A stretch of DNA of 64,000 bases from Erodium maritimum (GCA_963921825.1 OY997592.1:64438336-64502335), one strand, 5' to 3'. Shown: positions 11,152 through 23,407, counted from the first letter of the stretch. Notes: generated from the letters alone by a model not told the origin. Numbers and translations are program-made.

Positions 11152-13595
11152 ATGGATGAGCTGGAAACATGCGTGCCACCAGGTTTTAGGTTTCACCCAA
11201 CAGAGGAAGAGCTTGTGGGTTACTATCTCGAGAGAAAGATTAACTCACTCAAAATTGATCTTGATGTTGTTGTTGAGCTTGATCTCTACAAAATGGAACC
11301 ATGGGACATTCAAGGTACTACCAACCTTCCATAATTACATTATTATGTCTTGTTATATATCACACCAACAAATCATCCTCTCCCTCTCCCACTTCATACC
11401 CCAAAACACACCCTTTTTCACATCTTATTATAACATTTTCAACCCACACGGTTAAGTCTAACTGATCGGGTGAATTGAGCATATTCACCTAGACGAATAT
11501 GTCATGTCTGGACAGTTAGTTGAGTGATTGATCATTAGACAATCTATTTTTGTTGGCTAAACGATTGAATGATTTGTCGAATCTCAAACATCTCACTCGC
11601 TAGTCAATAAGATCGTGTCATATCGTATTTTTAAAAGAAAAATAACTAAAATGAAAAAAAACCCCATATTCGCCCACCTAATCATCCTTCCATTATTTCA
11701 TAATTCATATTCACTTTACCTTTTATATATATTTTTTTCCTCCTTAAAGATCCCTTTTTAACTCGTTCTAAATAATTATCATCTTGGCAAACTACAAGTA
11801 AGGAGGGTAAGAGAGTTTCTAACGAAAAGTTAATTAAATATTCCTCTTATTAATGAAACATAATGTATGCATTTGTTATTCTCCATACCCACTCACTTTC
11901 TTGATCCTTTTCCAATATTGCTATACATTGAGTTGTGACATTGACGTCGCAAATTAAGTCAACTTTAATAAACAAGCTTTGGCAAAAACAGCGCGGATAA
12001 AATACTATTTTAGATTAGTGGAAGACACGCGATGTAGAGTTTGAAAATAGGTTTATTATGATGACAAATAATTAAATGAATGGCAATGTATTATGTTCCA
12101 ACAGAAAGGTGCAAGGTAGGGTACAATGAGCAGAACGAGTGGTACTTCTTCAACCACAAAGACAAGAAGTATCCGACCGGAACTCGGACAAATAGAGCCA
12201 CAGCTGCCGGGTTCTGGAAGGCCACCGGGAGGGACAAGGCCGTCCTTTCCAACAACAGGCTTATAGGGATGAGGAAGACCTTGGTTTTCTACAAGGGACG
12301 CGCCCCTAACGGCAGGAAATCCGACTGGATCATACACGAATATCGCCTTCAAAACTCTCATCACGATCCTCCTCAGGCAAGTTAATTCATTTCATTCTTC
12401 TTCTACAATTTCAACTTCATGAGAACATATATACAGAAATGCATGTTTATCTCTGAAAAGAAACATTCGTGCAACACATTTCTTGGAAGTGTTCTAGCTT
12501 CTTTCAGTCTTTGGTGGAAAAACAAATTAACTTTATAATTTTTAGGTATCTCCATCTATAAAACATCATGCATATGACATTCCTAAGTATACATACACTT
12601 AGGTCTATGAATAAATCATCTCTTGTAATGCAAATTATGTAAGATTTCGTTTAAGTTGAACCCATATCGTAGAAGTCAGACCAAATATAAGAGCATGTAC
12701 AATGGAAAGACTTGTATGCTGACGGTACGAAATAGTGGGACTCGGAGCTGAAAGTAAGTTGTGTTTTACAATGGTGAGTCTCGTATCGTGAGTGTACCAA
12801 TGATATTTAGTTAAATCTGATTTTTCGTATTTAAAAACAAGTAGAACGCTTGGCGGCTTGCCATTGGTTGGGAAGGACGCGGGACTTGGTCCGGCCTGCG
12901 TAAAAGCCGTCGCACAACGGGACGATCCGCGTCCTACGACCCGCAAAAATGCAAGCCGGGCCGAAGGACCGGCCCGTTGTTCATGCTCTAAGTGGCTTGT
13001 TTTAAACAAAACTGGTTAGGTGCAGATGTACAGTTCTGTTATGGATCATGCACATCTACTAAACCCATATATTTGAGTTTTTGTTCAAAGCATGACCAAA
13101 CTTTTGATATGGCAAATGCAGGAAGAAGGGTGGGTGGTGTGCAGGGCATTCAAGAAGCCAACCCCAAACCATAGGCAAGGTTATGAAGCTTGGAGCCATG
13201 CATGCTATGCTCACCAATCATTTTCTGATACAATTTCAAGCCCTAGCACCACCATTTACACCAATCAAGGCGCAATGTTTCATCAACCTTTTGATTCGGA
13301 ACAATCACAGCTAATTATGAGCAACCAATCACCATTGTTGGAGAAGCAGATCATTGAGCTTCCACAGCTCGATAGCCCCTCGAGGGACGCTTTGTACCAA
13401 AGCTGCTTAGGAAGTGAAGATCGTGATGAAGATGCAAAGAGCCATCATCACGGTGACGTGGATTGGAAGAACTTGGACAACTTGCTTTCTTCCCAACCAT
13501 CCCTTGATCTCCATCAAAACTTACCCCTTGCTTTTGATCCTTTAGAGGGACATCACGGTGTTAATTATCTGTTAGGGTGCTTCCCGGACTCGTAA
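11152..13595 (+). CDS. NAC-domain transcription factor, VND7-like
   Basis: Three exons, 11152-11314, 12105-12376 and 13122-13595, encode 302 residues. The NAC domain fills roughly residues 8-155. Subdomain A carries [18 protein letters not shown], exon 2 carries [19 protein letters not shown] and [14 protein letters not shown], and exon 3 opens with [13 protein letters not shown]. The NAC family binds DNA as dimers in the nucleus. The YYLERKIN and WDIQERCK details place it with the VASCULAR-RELATED NAC-DOMAIN group, closest as I recall to VND7, a master switch for xylem-vessel secondary-wall formation and cell death. The start was chosen at MDELETC because the protein then has the family N-terminus; an in-frame ATG 18 codons upstream is less likely. 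The C-terminal 145 residues are variable, rich in Ser, Gln, His and Asp, as expected for an activation domain. Intron 1 is phase 1 and intron 2 phase 0. Orthology to VND7 itself is an inference. Confidence 0.93.
12377..13121 (+). other. GC-AG intron 2 of the NAC gene
   Basis: The exon 2/intron junction reads CAG|GCAAGT, and the acceptor reads AAATGCAG|GAAGAAGG. Only this junction keeps ...PPQ|EEGWVV in frame. The nearest GT, four bases further on, would shift the frame and delete the conserved NAC E subdomain. AG|GCAAGT is the accepted consensus for the minor GC-AG class spliced by the U2 spliceosome. The intron also holds the MITE at 12691-12988. Confidence 0.85.
12691..12988. mobile_element. 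Tourist-like MITE in NAC intron 2
   Basis: The termini GAGCATGTACAATGG and CCGTTGTTCATGCTC are imperfect inverted repeats, flanked by TAA at 12688-12690 and 12989-12991. This is the PIF/Harbinger target signature. It is 298 bp with a GC-rich right half. It is unrelated in sequence to the MITE at 2430. Confidence 0.85.
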
Positions 13596-14509
13596 CCCTA
13601 AACAAACCACATTGCAATGGATAGTTCATACACGAGACTTTTATTAGGGAGGAAAAAAACGATTGAATGATATTACTGTCACGAAATATTACGGTTTAAT
13701 TTAATGTTAAACGTTGTTGATGAAGAAATTGCAGCAGCTAGCATGAATCAGTGTGATAGGTAGAAAAGGACACTTCATGAAACATGTGTCCATTGCATTT
13801 TACTCATGTTTGAGTTAATTTCATGTATTTTTATTTTGTCAATTATTATGGCATAAGTACGTGTCTTAGCAAAGGAAATTGCGAAAAAGGTGAAGCATTG
13901 TTTATGATAAATATTAAATAGTAAATAAATATTTATTTTTATTGGAATGGAAAGTAAGAATTCACGTTGGGAACCCTGAATTTGCAACACCAAAAGAACT
14001 CTCTCTCAAAAAGTGTTTAGTTGGTTTTGTCGCCGTACGCACCACCAGGGTTATAGTTATGACAATGGTAATAGCCTATATCATAGTTCTTCTTCTCTTC
14101 TCTATTCACCATCTCTTCGGCACATCCTCTTTGAGTCCTGCGCAACTTTTCTCTTCTAGGGTTCCTCTCGGGCCTGCGCGAGCTTTCTCTGCTAAGGTTC
14201 CTCTCAGGCCGCTGCTAGCCACCGCATCGTGAACTCTCCCCAACCACCATCGACGCGTCTACCGATCTTGTTCAGTCCCCCCTTTTCAATCCTGATGGTT
14301 GTCGTCTGGCTCACCTCGGCGTCAACCAACCTTCAAGTCGCCTGACGCCACCAACGCTTCTGCAGTCGTTGTCGCCGCCCTTGACGCACGCCTGATTCCG
14401 CTGTTCCCGGGGTTTCCGTCTCTACAGCTGTCGTCATTAATGATGTCGCCGTCACCCTTGAAAAAATACGGATTATGCAACTAAAATACAATGTAACTCA
14501 ATAATTACC
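13596..14509. other. NAC 3' flank and GC-rich relic
   Basis: The first 350 bases are AT-rich and probably include the NAC 3' untranslated region. From about 14020 to 14470 the sequence is CT- and GC-rich (repeated TTCCTCTCGGGCCTGCGC-like phrases) and ends CACCCTTGAAAAAATA. This resembles the 5' part of a truncated retroposon, but no target duplication or domain was found. Confidence 0.35.
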
Positions 14510-14519
14510 GTTTGTACTC

Positions 14520-15240
14520 ATCCTTCATTTTGGAAAATAATGTGTTCTAGAACGTAAAAAAAAAAAGAAACTCTTTCATGGTTTTTAAAATAGTACACGC
14601 TGACTTGTCACCATCAATGGAGGTCTTTTCTCTTCTTTCTTTTCTAGCATCGTCTTTATCTCTCTTTATATTGTATCACTGGTGTTTCATGAAGGAGCTT
14701 ATCATACTTTGTCTTTCGAATCTAGGGTTCGTTGTGTTATATTTTTCGAGACAAGGGTTTGGGCACTACAAGAATGTGGTGGTCGGCCTGGTCGCCCACA
14801 CCCCAGATCTACAATGGTCGGGTCTGTGAGAGTTTTGGTGCTGGTGCTGGTGGCCGCGGTATGATTTTGGCTTCCTGAACCTTGACCTCGACCAACCGGT
14901 CTAGTAGGTTGAGGAAGACCCGTTATCGCCGATGGCCGTTATCCACATGAGGGGGTGGGGGATGAAAGCCCACCTCGCCTTAGATTGGGCTGGTTTCTCT
15001 GGCTATTTTCCTTGGGATGGGGTCACCTGATACCTAGTATGGTCTTTAACTCCTTGTGTAGGTTTTATCGTTCCTGACAATTGTGCTAATGTTTTCTGTG
15101 TTGCCTAAAAGATGGTTTATGCGGTTTAGAGTACTGATACATATACCTTTAGCGGGATCCCGGATTATATTCTCGATCCTTTATAGATTTATACTTGATT
15201 ACCTTCTATAAATAAAAGTTTATTACGCATTAAAAAAATT
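14520..15240 (+). mobile_element. Retroposon with poly-A tail and 10-bp duplication
   Basis: The segment ends ATTACGCATTAAAAAAA, and the 10-bp sequence GTTTGTACTC occurs immediately on both sides (14510-14519 and 15241-15250). A poly-A end with a duplication of this size is typical of LINE-machinery retroposition. The interior has no domain that I recognise; a CTTGACCTCGACC block and a TAAATAAAAG signal-like sequence precede the tail. A host mRNA source cannot be excluded. Confidence 0.6.
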
Positions 15241-16903
15241 GTTTGTACTCTAATTAAAATGACACATCTAAGGAAATTATTTTCATATTAAAAAAATAGG
15301 TTTTCAATGAACTTCACACTCTATACCCTAGGTTTGTGTTGGTGACTCTGATTTATGGTAAATGTTGAAGAAGGGAGATCGAGGGGCATATCTTGTTCGA
15401 GTGTTCGGAGGTCAATCGGTTTAGGGATGGTGGGTTTGGTCTTGGAGTGGGAGGACATAAGCCTGAAGTAATGGTTGGAATAATGCTGGGGGACGAGTTG
15501 GGTGGGACTGGTGGAGAAAATAGTTTCGGTATGGTAGGAGTTGTTGAGGGAAAAGAACCTTCGAGTGTGGAACCAATTAAAAAGATTCCCTAGAGGACAT
15601 TGGGCATGTGGCGGTGACACTGCAAAAGGAATGGGAGTAGGCGAAGAGCACGTCGAGGAGAAGAACACATTCTTGATGAGTGATGGTAGGGACTGTAAGA
15701 CCCGCTTCCGGTCGAACCGGTGACTCCGGAAGTCACTCGGGACTTTTCCGGAACCCAAACGGATTAGCCACTATCACGGTTGGCTTTAGGGGAGAAAACC
15801 CTTTCGTTTGAGTATAATATCGGATAAAGTCAATTTTGGTCAAGACGAGACTTTATATCGACTAAAGCTTCAATTTTAAAAGTGCTGGAAAGTAAATTGG
15901 AAAATTAAATGACTTAGAGGGACACTTGTCTTCTTTTGGTTGAATGAGAGAAATAGGGATAGTCATTGTCCTTTTTACCCTCCCAAAAGCTACTAAAAGG
16001 GAACCTAGCTCAAGGGCCTTTAGGTCATTACTTCATCTAGGTATTATATTGGATTGGAGAAGCAAAATCAAGTCATTTTCTTCTTGTTGTAGCCGAAACT
16101 TAGAGGGGAAGCAAGGAAGGAGAGCTCCCATGGAGGTTTGAAGGAAAACCAAGGAAGAAGGAGTCATTTGGGGTCTTCCTCTAGCCATCCACCCTCAAAA
16201 TCACTAGCATCCTCCTCATCTCATCAGTCTAGAGGTAATGGAACTCTCTAATCCTCATTTCTCTTCATCTATTTTCTTGGGTTTTGGGTGAAAAGTGCTA
16301 GATGATGTTGGGTTTGAGTAGAGATGGTGGGAGATGATGTTGATGATGAACCTTGTTGGATTTTGGTTGAGAAATCAATAGTTGTTGGAGATTTTGAAGT
16401 GGGTTTGATTTGATGAATCCTTGGAAACTTGTTTGTGTGTTGATTCCTACCATGGGTAGAGGAGTATTGAAGGATTTGGACTGTTTTGGGAGTTGGAAGG
16501 GGCAAATTTCTGGGTTTAAGGGTGGTTTTTCGGAGTTTTGGAGCTGGAGGTTGAAGAAGGGAGAAACTGCCCTGGTGCGCCACGGATCCGTGACGGATCC
16601 CGTGACGGGCGATGTCACGGCTCCGTGAGGGAGTCCGTGACGGCACTCGTCACGGCTCCGTGACGGTAACCGTGAGGGTTAACGTCACGGATCCGTGACC
16701 AGATCCGTGACCCACCAGGGTGAGGGTTTCTTGAGGGTTTTGGCATCTTGGTTTTGGGCTGAACTTTGGAAGGGTTTTGGGGGTCCTTCTTACTGTTTAA
16801 GTGGAGCCTAATTAGCGTTTCTTTGTGTCCAATACTTTGTGGATCAAGCTAGAGGAGCAAGGATCACGCCGGGAACCGAGAAGGGAGCGAAGAGGAGGAC
16901 CTT

Positions 16904-17936
16904 GAGGTAGGGAAAGCCTTAACCTCTCGTTTACCATGCTTAGTATGCATGCTAGGTTAATAAAATGGAAAAGGTCCTAGATATGCCTATAGGATGCGAA
17001 TAACTAGCATAATCGTCTTTCAATTTCTAATAACCGGAAGCGTCTAGTGGTGACCGATTAGGATGCCAATCACTAGTGTAATTCGCTTTTAAATACTTGG
17101 GATATGATTGTCTGGTAGAGGAGCCTTGGCAAAGCCCTCGGATTAGTTGCTTGTTAGGATCACATGCTTGGTTGTTAATTGCTTAGTGGATAGGCTAAAG
17201 AGTCTAACGAAACTAGTGGAATTGCATGTATGCATGCTCTCTTGAAGGTTCTTATAATTGGTTGATTGTACTCGTACTTGCTCATTGATTGTATTCGATT
17301 GATTACTTGATTTACTTGAATACTTGTTTGGAGCATCGAGTATGACTGGTTGTGCCGAGCGGTGCAATCAGGTGATCGATGCCCCGGTGGTTCGAAACTG
17401 GTAAGTGAACGGTAAGTTGGGTTTGTGTGATTGGTGTGCTATGTTGCGTGATCTCGTGTACTGCTTGTTGTGGTAAATTGGTGATGTGTGGACCATGGGT
17501 GGAATTGAATTGGTTTATTGTGGAGTTTGCATCATATCGTGTTTGGTTAAGTGCGTATTCAATTATTAATTGCTTCTTATTAAATTGTCCAAGTGTATGC
17601 TCTCCATGGGAGTAATACCTTGGTTCCCAAGGACATAAAATCCCTTGGAGACGTTTCTGAGAATCCCGATGATAAGCGCCCCGAAGGGTTGTTTCCGGTC
17701 GCCTCAATGTTATGTGTCTCCTCTGGATTTGAGGGAAAATCCGATAGGACACATCATGTGGATCAGAGGGTGGACACTTCATGTGCCACGACATTGGTTG
17801 ATTTACCTGTTACCTGTGTGTGATAAATTGGCTTTGGTTGACTTGTTGATTGCTCTTATTGAACTGAAGGTCCGTCTTGTTATGTTTCCCTACTGAGCGT
17901 AAGCTCACCCTGTTAGTTCATTGTTGTGTTTACAGG
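16904..17936 (+). other. Putative LTR intron in copy A
   Basis: The donor-like GAG|GTAGGG (GT at 16907) and acceptor-like TGTTTACAG|G (AG at 17934-17935) would remove 1029 bp. Copy C has the same pair at 51844 and 53149. Copy B keeps the donor (19726) but lacks the acceptor segment. Splicing is inferred from conservation only. Confidence 0.3.
17894..17907 (+). other. Hairpin TGAGC-GTAA-GCTCA in LTR copy A
   Basis: Perfect 5-bp stem with a GTAA loop, which as RNA fits the GNRA tetraloop pattern. It lies 302 bp from the LTR end and 28 bp before the acceptor-like site. Confidence 0.65.
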
Positions 17937-20314
17937 TTTGATTGAGGAGTAGAGGCTTGGGAGCTTCTCGGTGTGGGTTCCGTAGAGACTTCATGTTTAT
18001 TTCATTTGGTTTAAGAACGGTTTTTGTAAGACTTATTATTACACCCCCGGAGGGTTACTTATACTTTATGCTGGATTTTATGGATTGAGGTACTTATTGG
18101 AGGTTTTCAAGATTTAAATATTGTTTTATTGTTTATTTGCTTTCTATTACCCGTCATGCCTCGAGTCCGGACGATAACCGGATTTGGGGCGTGACAAGGA
18201 TAGACTCTGGCAGAAACTGACGCTATGAGAGGTGAAAATCAATATTGACGGTGTTGTGCTCGGACCGGAGAAAAGGGGTGGGGGCATGATATGGGGATCT
18301 CAGACTAGCTATGACGACCAAAATTTCGTGATTCTGGGACACCATGTGTAAGAACCGCCCCCGGTCGATCCCAATCGAACCGGTGAACTTTGGAAAAGTT
18401 TGACTCTCTACTGGAAAAGTCAACTGATGACTCAGGGAGTCGTTCGGGACCTTTCCAGGGCCCAAAAATCTTAGCCGTCATCACGGTTAGCTTAGTTGGG
18501 TCATTTCCTTTCGTTTGACTGTGATATTGGAAAAGTCAAATTTTGGTCAAACCCGAACTTTTTATCGACTAAATCCGATTTAATTTGGACTGCTGGAACT
18601 TAATTGAAGGAGAGTGGTCCCCAGTAGGACACATGTCCTTAGTGGATTGGAGGAAAAGAAAAGAGCCTTCAATGACCTTTATACCCTCATTGGTTGTCCT
18701 TAAAGGGATAAGAACTAAAGGGTTTTTGGTCTTTTCAACACACTAGGTCATTTAAGGCATTTGGATGACACAAATCAGCTCATTTCTCCTTGTTGCAGCC
18801 GAATAGTGCTAGAGGGAGAGAGAGAGAGAGAGAGAGGAACAACCTTCCTTAAGGAAGAAGAAAGGGAGAGAAAGGAGCCATCTTCAAGGCCTTTCTTCAT
18901 CAAAACATCTCCAAATTCATCTTTTCTTCACCATCTCATCATCTTAAAGGTTTGTACACTCTTAATTTCTCATTTCAATCAATTTCTAGTTTTGGGTTTT
19001 GTGGGTTTTGGCTAGAACTTGCTTCCTTGATTGTTAGATGGTGGTTGTGGAGAAGAATTAATGAAGAATAGGTTGGTTCTTGTTGTGTTTGTAGAAGATT
19101 GTTGGAACCCATTAAGGGTGTTGAAGTTTGGGGGTTTTTGATGACTGTGTTGGAGCTTGGTGGTGTTGAAATTGGAGGTTTTGGTGTGAGTTTCGCAGAT
19201 GTCGAGTTGGGGAAAAAGGAGAGAAATTGGTCTGGTTCGGCACGGAAGGGGACCCGGAGAGGTCCACGTTCCGGCACGGCACGCGGCACGGTACGCGATG
19301 CGGAACGGCCCCGACTCTGGTACGGCACCCCGCACGGTCCGTGTCTGACTCCGGGCCGGTGCGTTGCGCGGTCCGTTTCAAGTTCCGGGCCGATCTGTGG
19401 CGCGGTCCGTGTCTGGCTCCGGACCGGTCCGTGACACGCTCCGGGTCTGGTTCTGGGCCGGACTGTGGTACGGTTCGGGTCGGATTCCGGGCCTGATCTC
19501 CAGAATTGTGGGCCATCCTAATTGGGCCTAGTTCAGGCCCAATTCGTTCCTTGGCCCTAGTGTTGTAATTAGACCATTTTTAGGTAGATTAATTTAAAGA
19601 TCGTCTTTGTCTAGTTATTAATTTTAGTATTGTTTGTGATCCAAGACCGTGGACCCGTGCGAAGACGGAGAGGAAGCTAGCCCAGACGTCAGCAGCTAGG
19701 AGTACTTTTAGCTTTGGAGTTCGAGGTAGGGAAAGTACTAAACTCCTCTTTTAATTTACCGCTTAGGTATGCCTATAGGATAATAATAACCAGAAAGGTC
19801 CTAGTTTGCATATAGGATGTGATTCACTAGAATAATCGTTTTTAAATTACAATAATAATCGGACGAGTCTAGTGTGCATGTAGGATGTGATTCACTAGTT
19901 TAATTGCTTTCAATACTTGGGAAATTGTCGTGCTGGTAGAATGGCCATGACGAGCCTTAGGACTGTTTGTGATTGCTCATATGTCGTGCTTGCTTAGTTT
20001 TTAGGTTAAGATAAGAGTCAAACTAAACTAGATAAATTGTGCTGATTGTGATCTGAATGTTTGAATGATTGATTGAATGAATGCTTGAATAATTGATTGA
20101 ATGAATGCTTGAGTGTAAATTGGTTGTGCCAAAGTGTATGATCGGGTGAGTGATAGACCGATGGGACGTGGTTGGTAAGTATGCCGGTAAGTGTGATTGT
20201 TAATGTGAGATCTGTGTGGCGTGTTGTGGTAAGATTGTGAATTGCTAAGCTTTGGTTGTACTATGATTGTTTGGTATGTTGCTCTCTTGTGTGTGTGTTA
20301 AGAGGAGTTGTATT

Positions 20315-20440
20315 CCGGTATGGTACCTACACCGAGGGGTAAGCCGGTGTGGGGTAGTACCTAGGCTGATGACTTGTGATCCGGTATGGTACCTACACCG
20401 AGGGGGTACGCCGGTGTGGGGTAGTACCATAGCCGAGAGT
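20315..20440 (+). repeat. 66-bp tandem duplication within LTR B
   Basis: Two near-identical units, each starting CCGGTATGGTACCTACACCG and containing CCGGTGTGGGGTAGTACC. The second differs by one extra G and a few substitutions. It is absent from copies A and C, so it arose within this LTR lineage. Confidence 0.8.
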
Positions 20441-21029
20441 TTTTGTTCAACCCGATGTGAATCCCGGGAAGACGTCTAGGCCGAAGGGAATTCCGGTACG
20501 ACGCGAGATTGTTTACCCTGAGGGGATGGTTATCTGTTGCTTCACCCCGGGCGTATGCGTCCTGCGGGAGCATTCCCGAGAGTTTATCCTGTTTCGCCTG
20601 ATGATCTATGGTCCTTAGGGGACATTTCCGAGAATCCCGACGATATGTGTCCCTTCAGGGATGTTTCCGGTAGCCCCGATGTATGTGTCTCCTCTGGACC
20701 GAGGGAAAATCCGACATGACACAAAGACTAACTGTGGATCGGAGTATTGTATTCGACATGACACAAGGACTAATTGTGGATCGGAGTATTGTGGTTTAAG
20801 TTATCGACGCGACGTTTAAATGCTCTCTCTTTAGTTGTTTTATTCAATATTACACCGCATTTCCTTAATCTTCTTGAGTTACTGTTTTACGTTAAGCATT
20901 GAACTTCTTATTGTTCTCTATTTATAACATATTGTTGGTTAATCGTACTAATTGTAATTTGGGGCTAATTGTGCTATTTCAGTTTAATACCAAAGCGGAG
21001 GTTTCTTTTACTTTATTATTTTTCCCTAC

Positions 21030-21043
21030 TGAGCGTAAGCTCA
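21030..21043 (+). other. Hairpin TGAGC-GTAA-GCTCA in LTR copy B
   Basis: Identical to the hairpin of copy A and 296 bp from the LTR end, although the acceptor-like site that follows it in A, C and D is missing here. Confidence 0.65.
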
Positions 21044-21666
21044 CCCCCTTACTTGGTGAGCTGGGCTCGAGGCTCGGGAGCTTCTGGGAGAGTCCGGGTG
21101 GAGTTGATATTAGAGACGTATTTTACCGTTGTATTGAACCTTGTTTTATTTTTATATTCTGAGCTTTGACTCGTAACATCAGTTTTAGATCATGTTTTAT
21201 CGAATTTATTTAATCGGAACTAATTTTGGAGATTTAAATTGGTTTAAGTTTACTTTTATCATCTTTATTTAATTGTTAAATAATTCACGTCTCGAGTCCG
21301 GTCAAAATCGAATTTGGGGCGTGATACCATGATCCAGAGAGAAATGAAATTTTAACTCTTAATGAAACGTTGACATGGATATATGAAGAAGGATGGTTAG
21401 CATGGGTAGTGTAGTCTGATTACCTTGGGTCGTTCAAGCAATAAATGGGTCTATGAAAATGATATCTTCTTTTGGTTTGATGGTCCAGGAATGTCGAGCA
21501 AAGCTGAAAACCGTCCTAAGATTCATACTTCAATCTATTTGAAGGAAGCTGATAAAATTGTTTATGTGCTTACTCGTAACGCTTATAATTAACATACTAT
21601 AAATTTGGAAAATAATTGAAATTCTGAATATATTTTGTGAAATCTTAAGTTGTTACAATTCCAATT

Positions 21667-22829
21667 ATTTTTTGAAATGGACGACAAGGAACTACATTAT
21701 TAGTGCAAACCAAACCATACAAGTAGAACTAAAAGTCATGGGAACAAAATATTGTCTGAGTCTCCCATAGGGCACCCGGCGCTCATAAACCCGTAGAAAT
21801 AGTCTAGTTTCCATCTTATACAATAACAATTATACATACATCGTACCATGTGCTGGAAAATAAACAGATGAAAACATAACAGAAAACTATCAAGTGTTAA
21901 AAATAAGCAGAAACAGGAAAAACAGCCGGAGCTCCTTGGTGTAGACTCGATCCCCTTAGCTCAGGTCAACGGGCTTGGTCCAGGGTCATGAGGGGTAGGC
22001 CACCATCCCTCTACTCCTCGATCCCCAACACGCCTCATGGGGCCTGACGGGGCTGTTTTGTAGCTTGCGCCATATCCAATCCGTCTTCAGCCTCCTCCTC
22101 ATCCATCATTCGTTATCGAGCAGGTGGGTTGTCCGTGGACTCCAGGACCCTCTTCAACTAGTAGTTCCGACTATAGACCTCGGCCACGATTTTTCCCACC
22201 AAAGACAACCGATATCGCCTCTCGGACATGGCCGGAATCGACTCTGTCGGGACCATGACCACAACATCCTCGTCCTTGTCATCCTCTAAAGAGACCCCTA
22301 CCCCCATCTGATCAAAAATGTCCTCCAGGGGACCGTGGGATCCAGGCGAGGGGATCGTGGCCGGTAGTGGTGGGCCTGGTCTGACATGTGGCGGTTGCAA
22401 TATTACCGACAGACGGAATGGAGGCCACGCCTCGGTTGATTCTTATGGATCTGGTTCAGGCCGTCCCGACTGAGAGCCCGTTTGCAAGTGTCGGCCGCGG
22501 CGAGGAGCTCCATCTAGATGCAAGGAGCATATGTGCTCCCATGCTTTCCGGCAAGGTTGGGTGGGATGGAGTCCCAGGACAGATAGGGGGCACATCACGC
22601 ATGCAAGGCTTAAGGGAGGCTGGCTCATCCTTGCTCAGAGGATAACCAACCCTGTGTTCAGGAAACCGACGGTGTGAGAGAACGGTCTTAGATTTTTCTG
22701 GTTTGGGGTTCGATAAAGAAGATGAAGAAGACGATTCAAACAATACCATGAAGCATCGGAGATGACGGCTGGAAAAGATGGGAGGGAGAAAAACCCTAAA
22801 TCTTCGAGACTATTTTGGTTATTAGATAT
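21667..22829 (-). mobile_element. Retroposon family R1, copy 3 (diverged)
   Basis: On the minus strand the 3' part contains CTACGGGTTTATGAGCGCCGGG, which matches the GGTCCATGAG...CCGGGCTTGC block of copies 1 and 2, followed by a pyrimidine-rich tail and an A-run (plus-strand TTTTTT at about 21668). The upstream half has minus-strand frames (22749-22456 and 22400-22158) with an acidic stretch but no domain I know. CCAATT plus T/A flanks both ends, a weak candidate target duplication. The frames do not resemble those of copy 2, so only the 3' half defines the family. Confidence 0.5.
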
Positions 22830-23407
22830 CCAATTTTAAAGTGTAGATTTTTTTTATTTTTTTTTTTAATCTTGGTTTCTCATTTTAAGAATGTTTATGA
22901 ATAAATATTCAAAAGAATAGAGGGGCGGAAATAGAGTTACCTCTCTATTTTGTATTGTTACCTAAAAGAAAATGCCGTATAAGATAGAACATAAATATAT
23001 TTTTATTTCATTATGACTCGTAGTCGTACCTAGATCCTCCTTCCCAAGGACAGGCTGATAGGGCTCTGTCATTTTCGTCACAGCTACCTCCTCCTTCCCG
23101 GCCATATCAGACCGGATCTTCTCTTACCTACCCTTACCAAATCTCCATTTTCACTTCTCCATTGAAGCTCGTAGTCACTTCCAATTTCCAATTTTTTTCC
23201 CTTTTCTCTTCCCCAATCTCCCCAATTAGGGTTTTCGTTATCCCCAATTTCTGGAAGCTCCACAGTGAAGACCCGCCAAATCTTGAATTTGTGAAACCTT
23301 AATTTAGTCAATTCTGGCCCACTTCCAAAATACGTCAATCTTTACTTAATTTTGACACGCTTGCGATGATGGTGATGTGATCGAAGCGGCCAATTTGCTC
23401 ATTTGCG

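Larger units (their letters stand above)
15694..18196 (+). mobile_element. Solo LTR, long-LTR family, copy A
   Basis: Starts TGTAAGACC and ends GGGGCGTGACA (TG...CA), 2503 bp. The flanks GGGAC and AGGAT differ by two transitions, compatible with a decayed 5-bp duplication. Internal landmarks shared with B and C are: a GC-rich block (about 16575-16715, dense in CCGTGACGG and its inverse), GAG|GTAGGG at 16904, paired CCTATAGGATG/ACTAG blocks at about 16980-17090, the hairpin at 17894, and TTTACAG|G at 17931. There is no gag or pol. The terminal sequences and size recall chromovirus (Tekay/Del-type) LTRs; this is an inference. Confidence 0.8.
18347..21326 (+). mobile_element. Solo LTR, long-LTR family, copy B
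   Basis: Starts TGTAAGAACC and ends GGGGCGTGATA, 2980 bp. It is flanked by a perfect 5-bp duplication CCATG (18342-18346 and 21327-21331). The terminal CA has become TA, a transition expected of methylated decay. It aligns with copy A from the first bases (both contain CATCACGGTT) to the end. A GC-rich, CGG/CCG-dense block occupies about 19228-19500 and opens long arginine-rich frames on both strands that are not genes. A 66-bp tandem duplication (CCGGTATGGTACC...) starts at 20315 and 20381. No internal retroviral genes remain, so it is a solo LTR. Confidence 0.88.
15362..21600 (+). pseudogene. LINE tail (zinc-binding and RNase H) split into three pieces
   Basis: Piece 1 (15362-15693) carries the zf-RVT-like phrase EIEGHILFECSEV. 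Piece 2 (18197-18346) carries the start of RNase H, VKINIDGVVLGPEKRGGGMI. Piece 3 (21327-about 21600) continues as WIYEEGWLAWVV followed by SDYL, matching the usual LINE RNase H order. The pieces are separated by solo LTRs A and B. All frames contain stops. The order and orientation of the pieces show that one LINE tail received both LTR insertions. Confidence 0.7.

Noticed and set aside
19012..19516. Long arginine-rich frames on both strands in LTR B
   Set aside because: They arise from the CGG/CCG-rich block, are open in several frames at once, have no domain, and the equivalent blocks in copies A and C do not preserve any of them.
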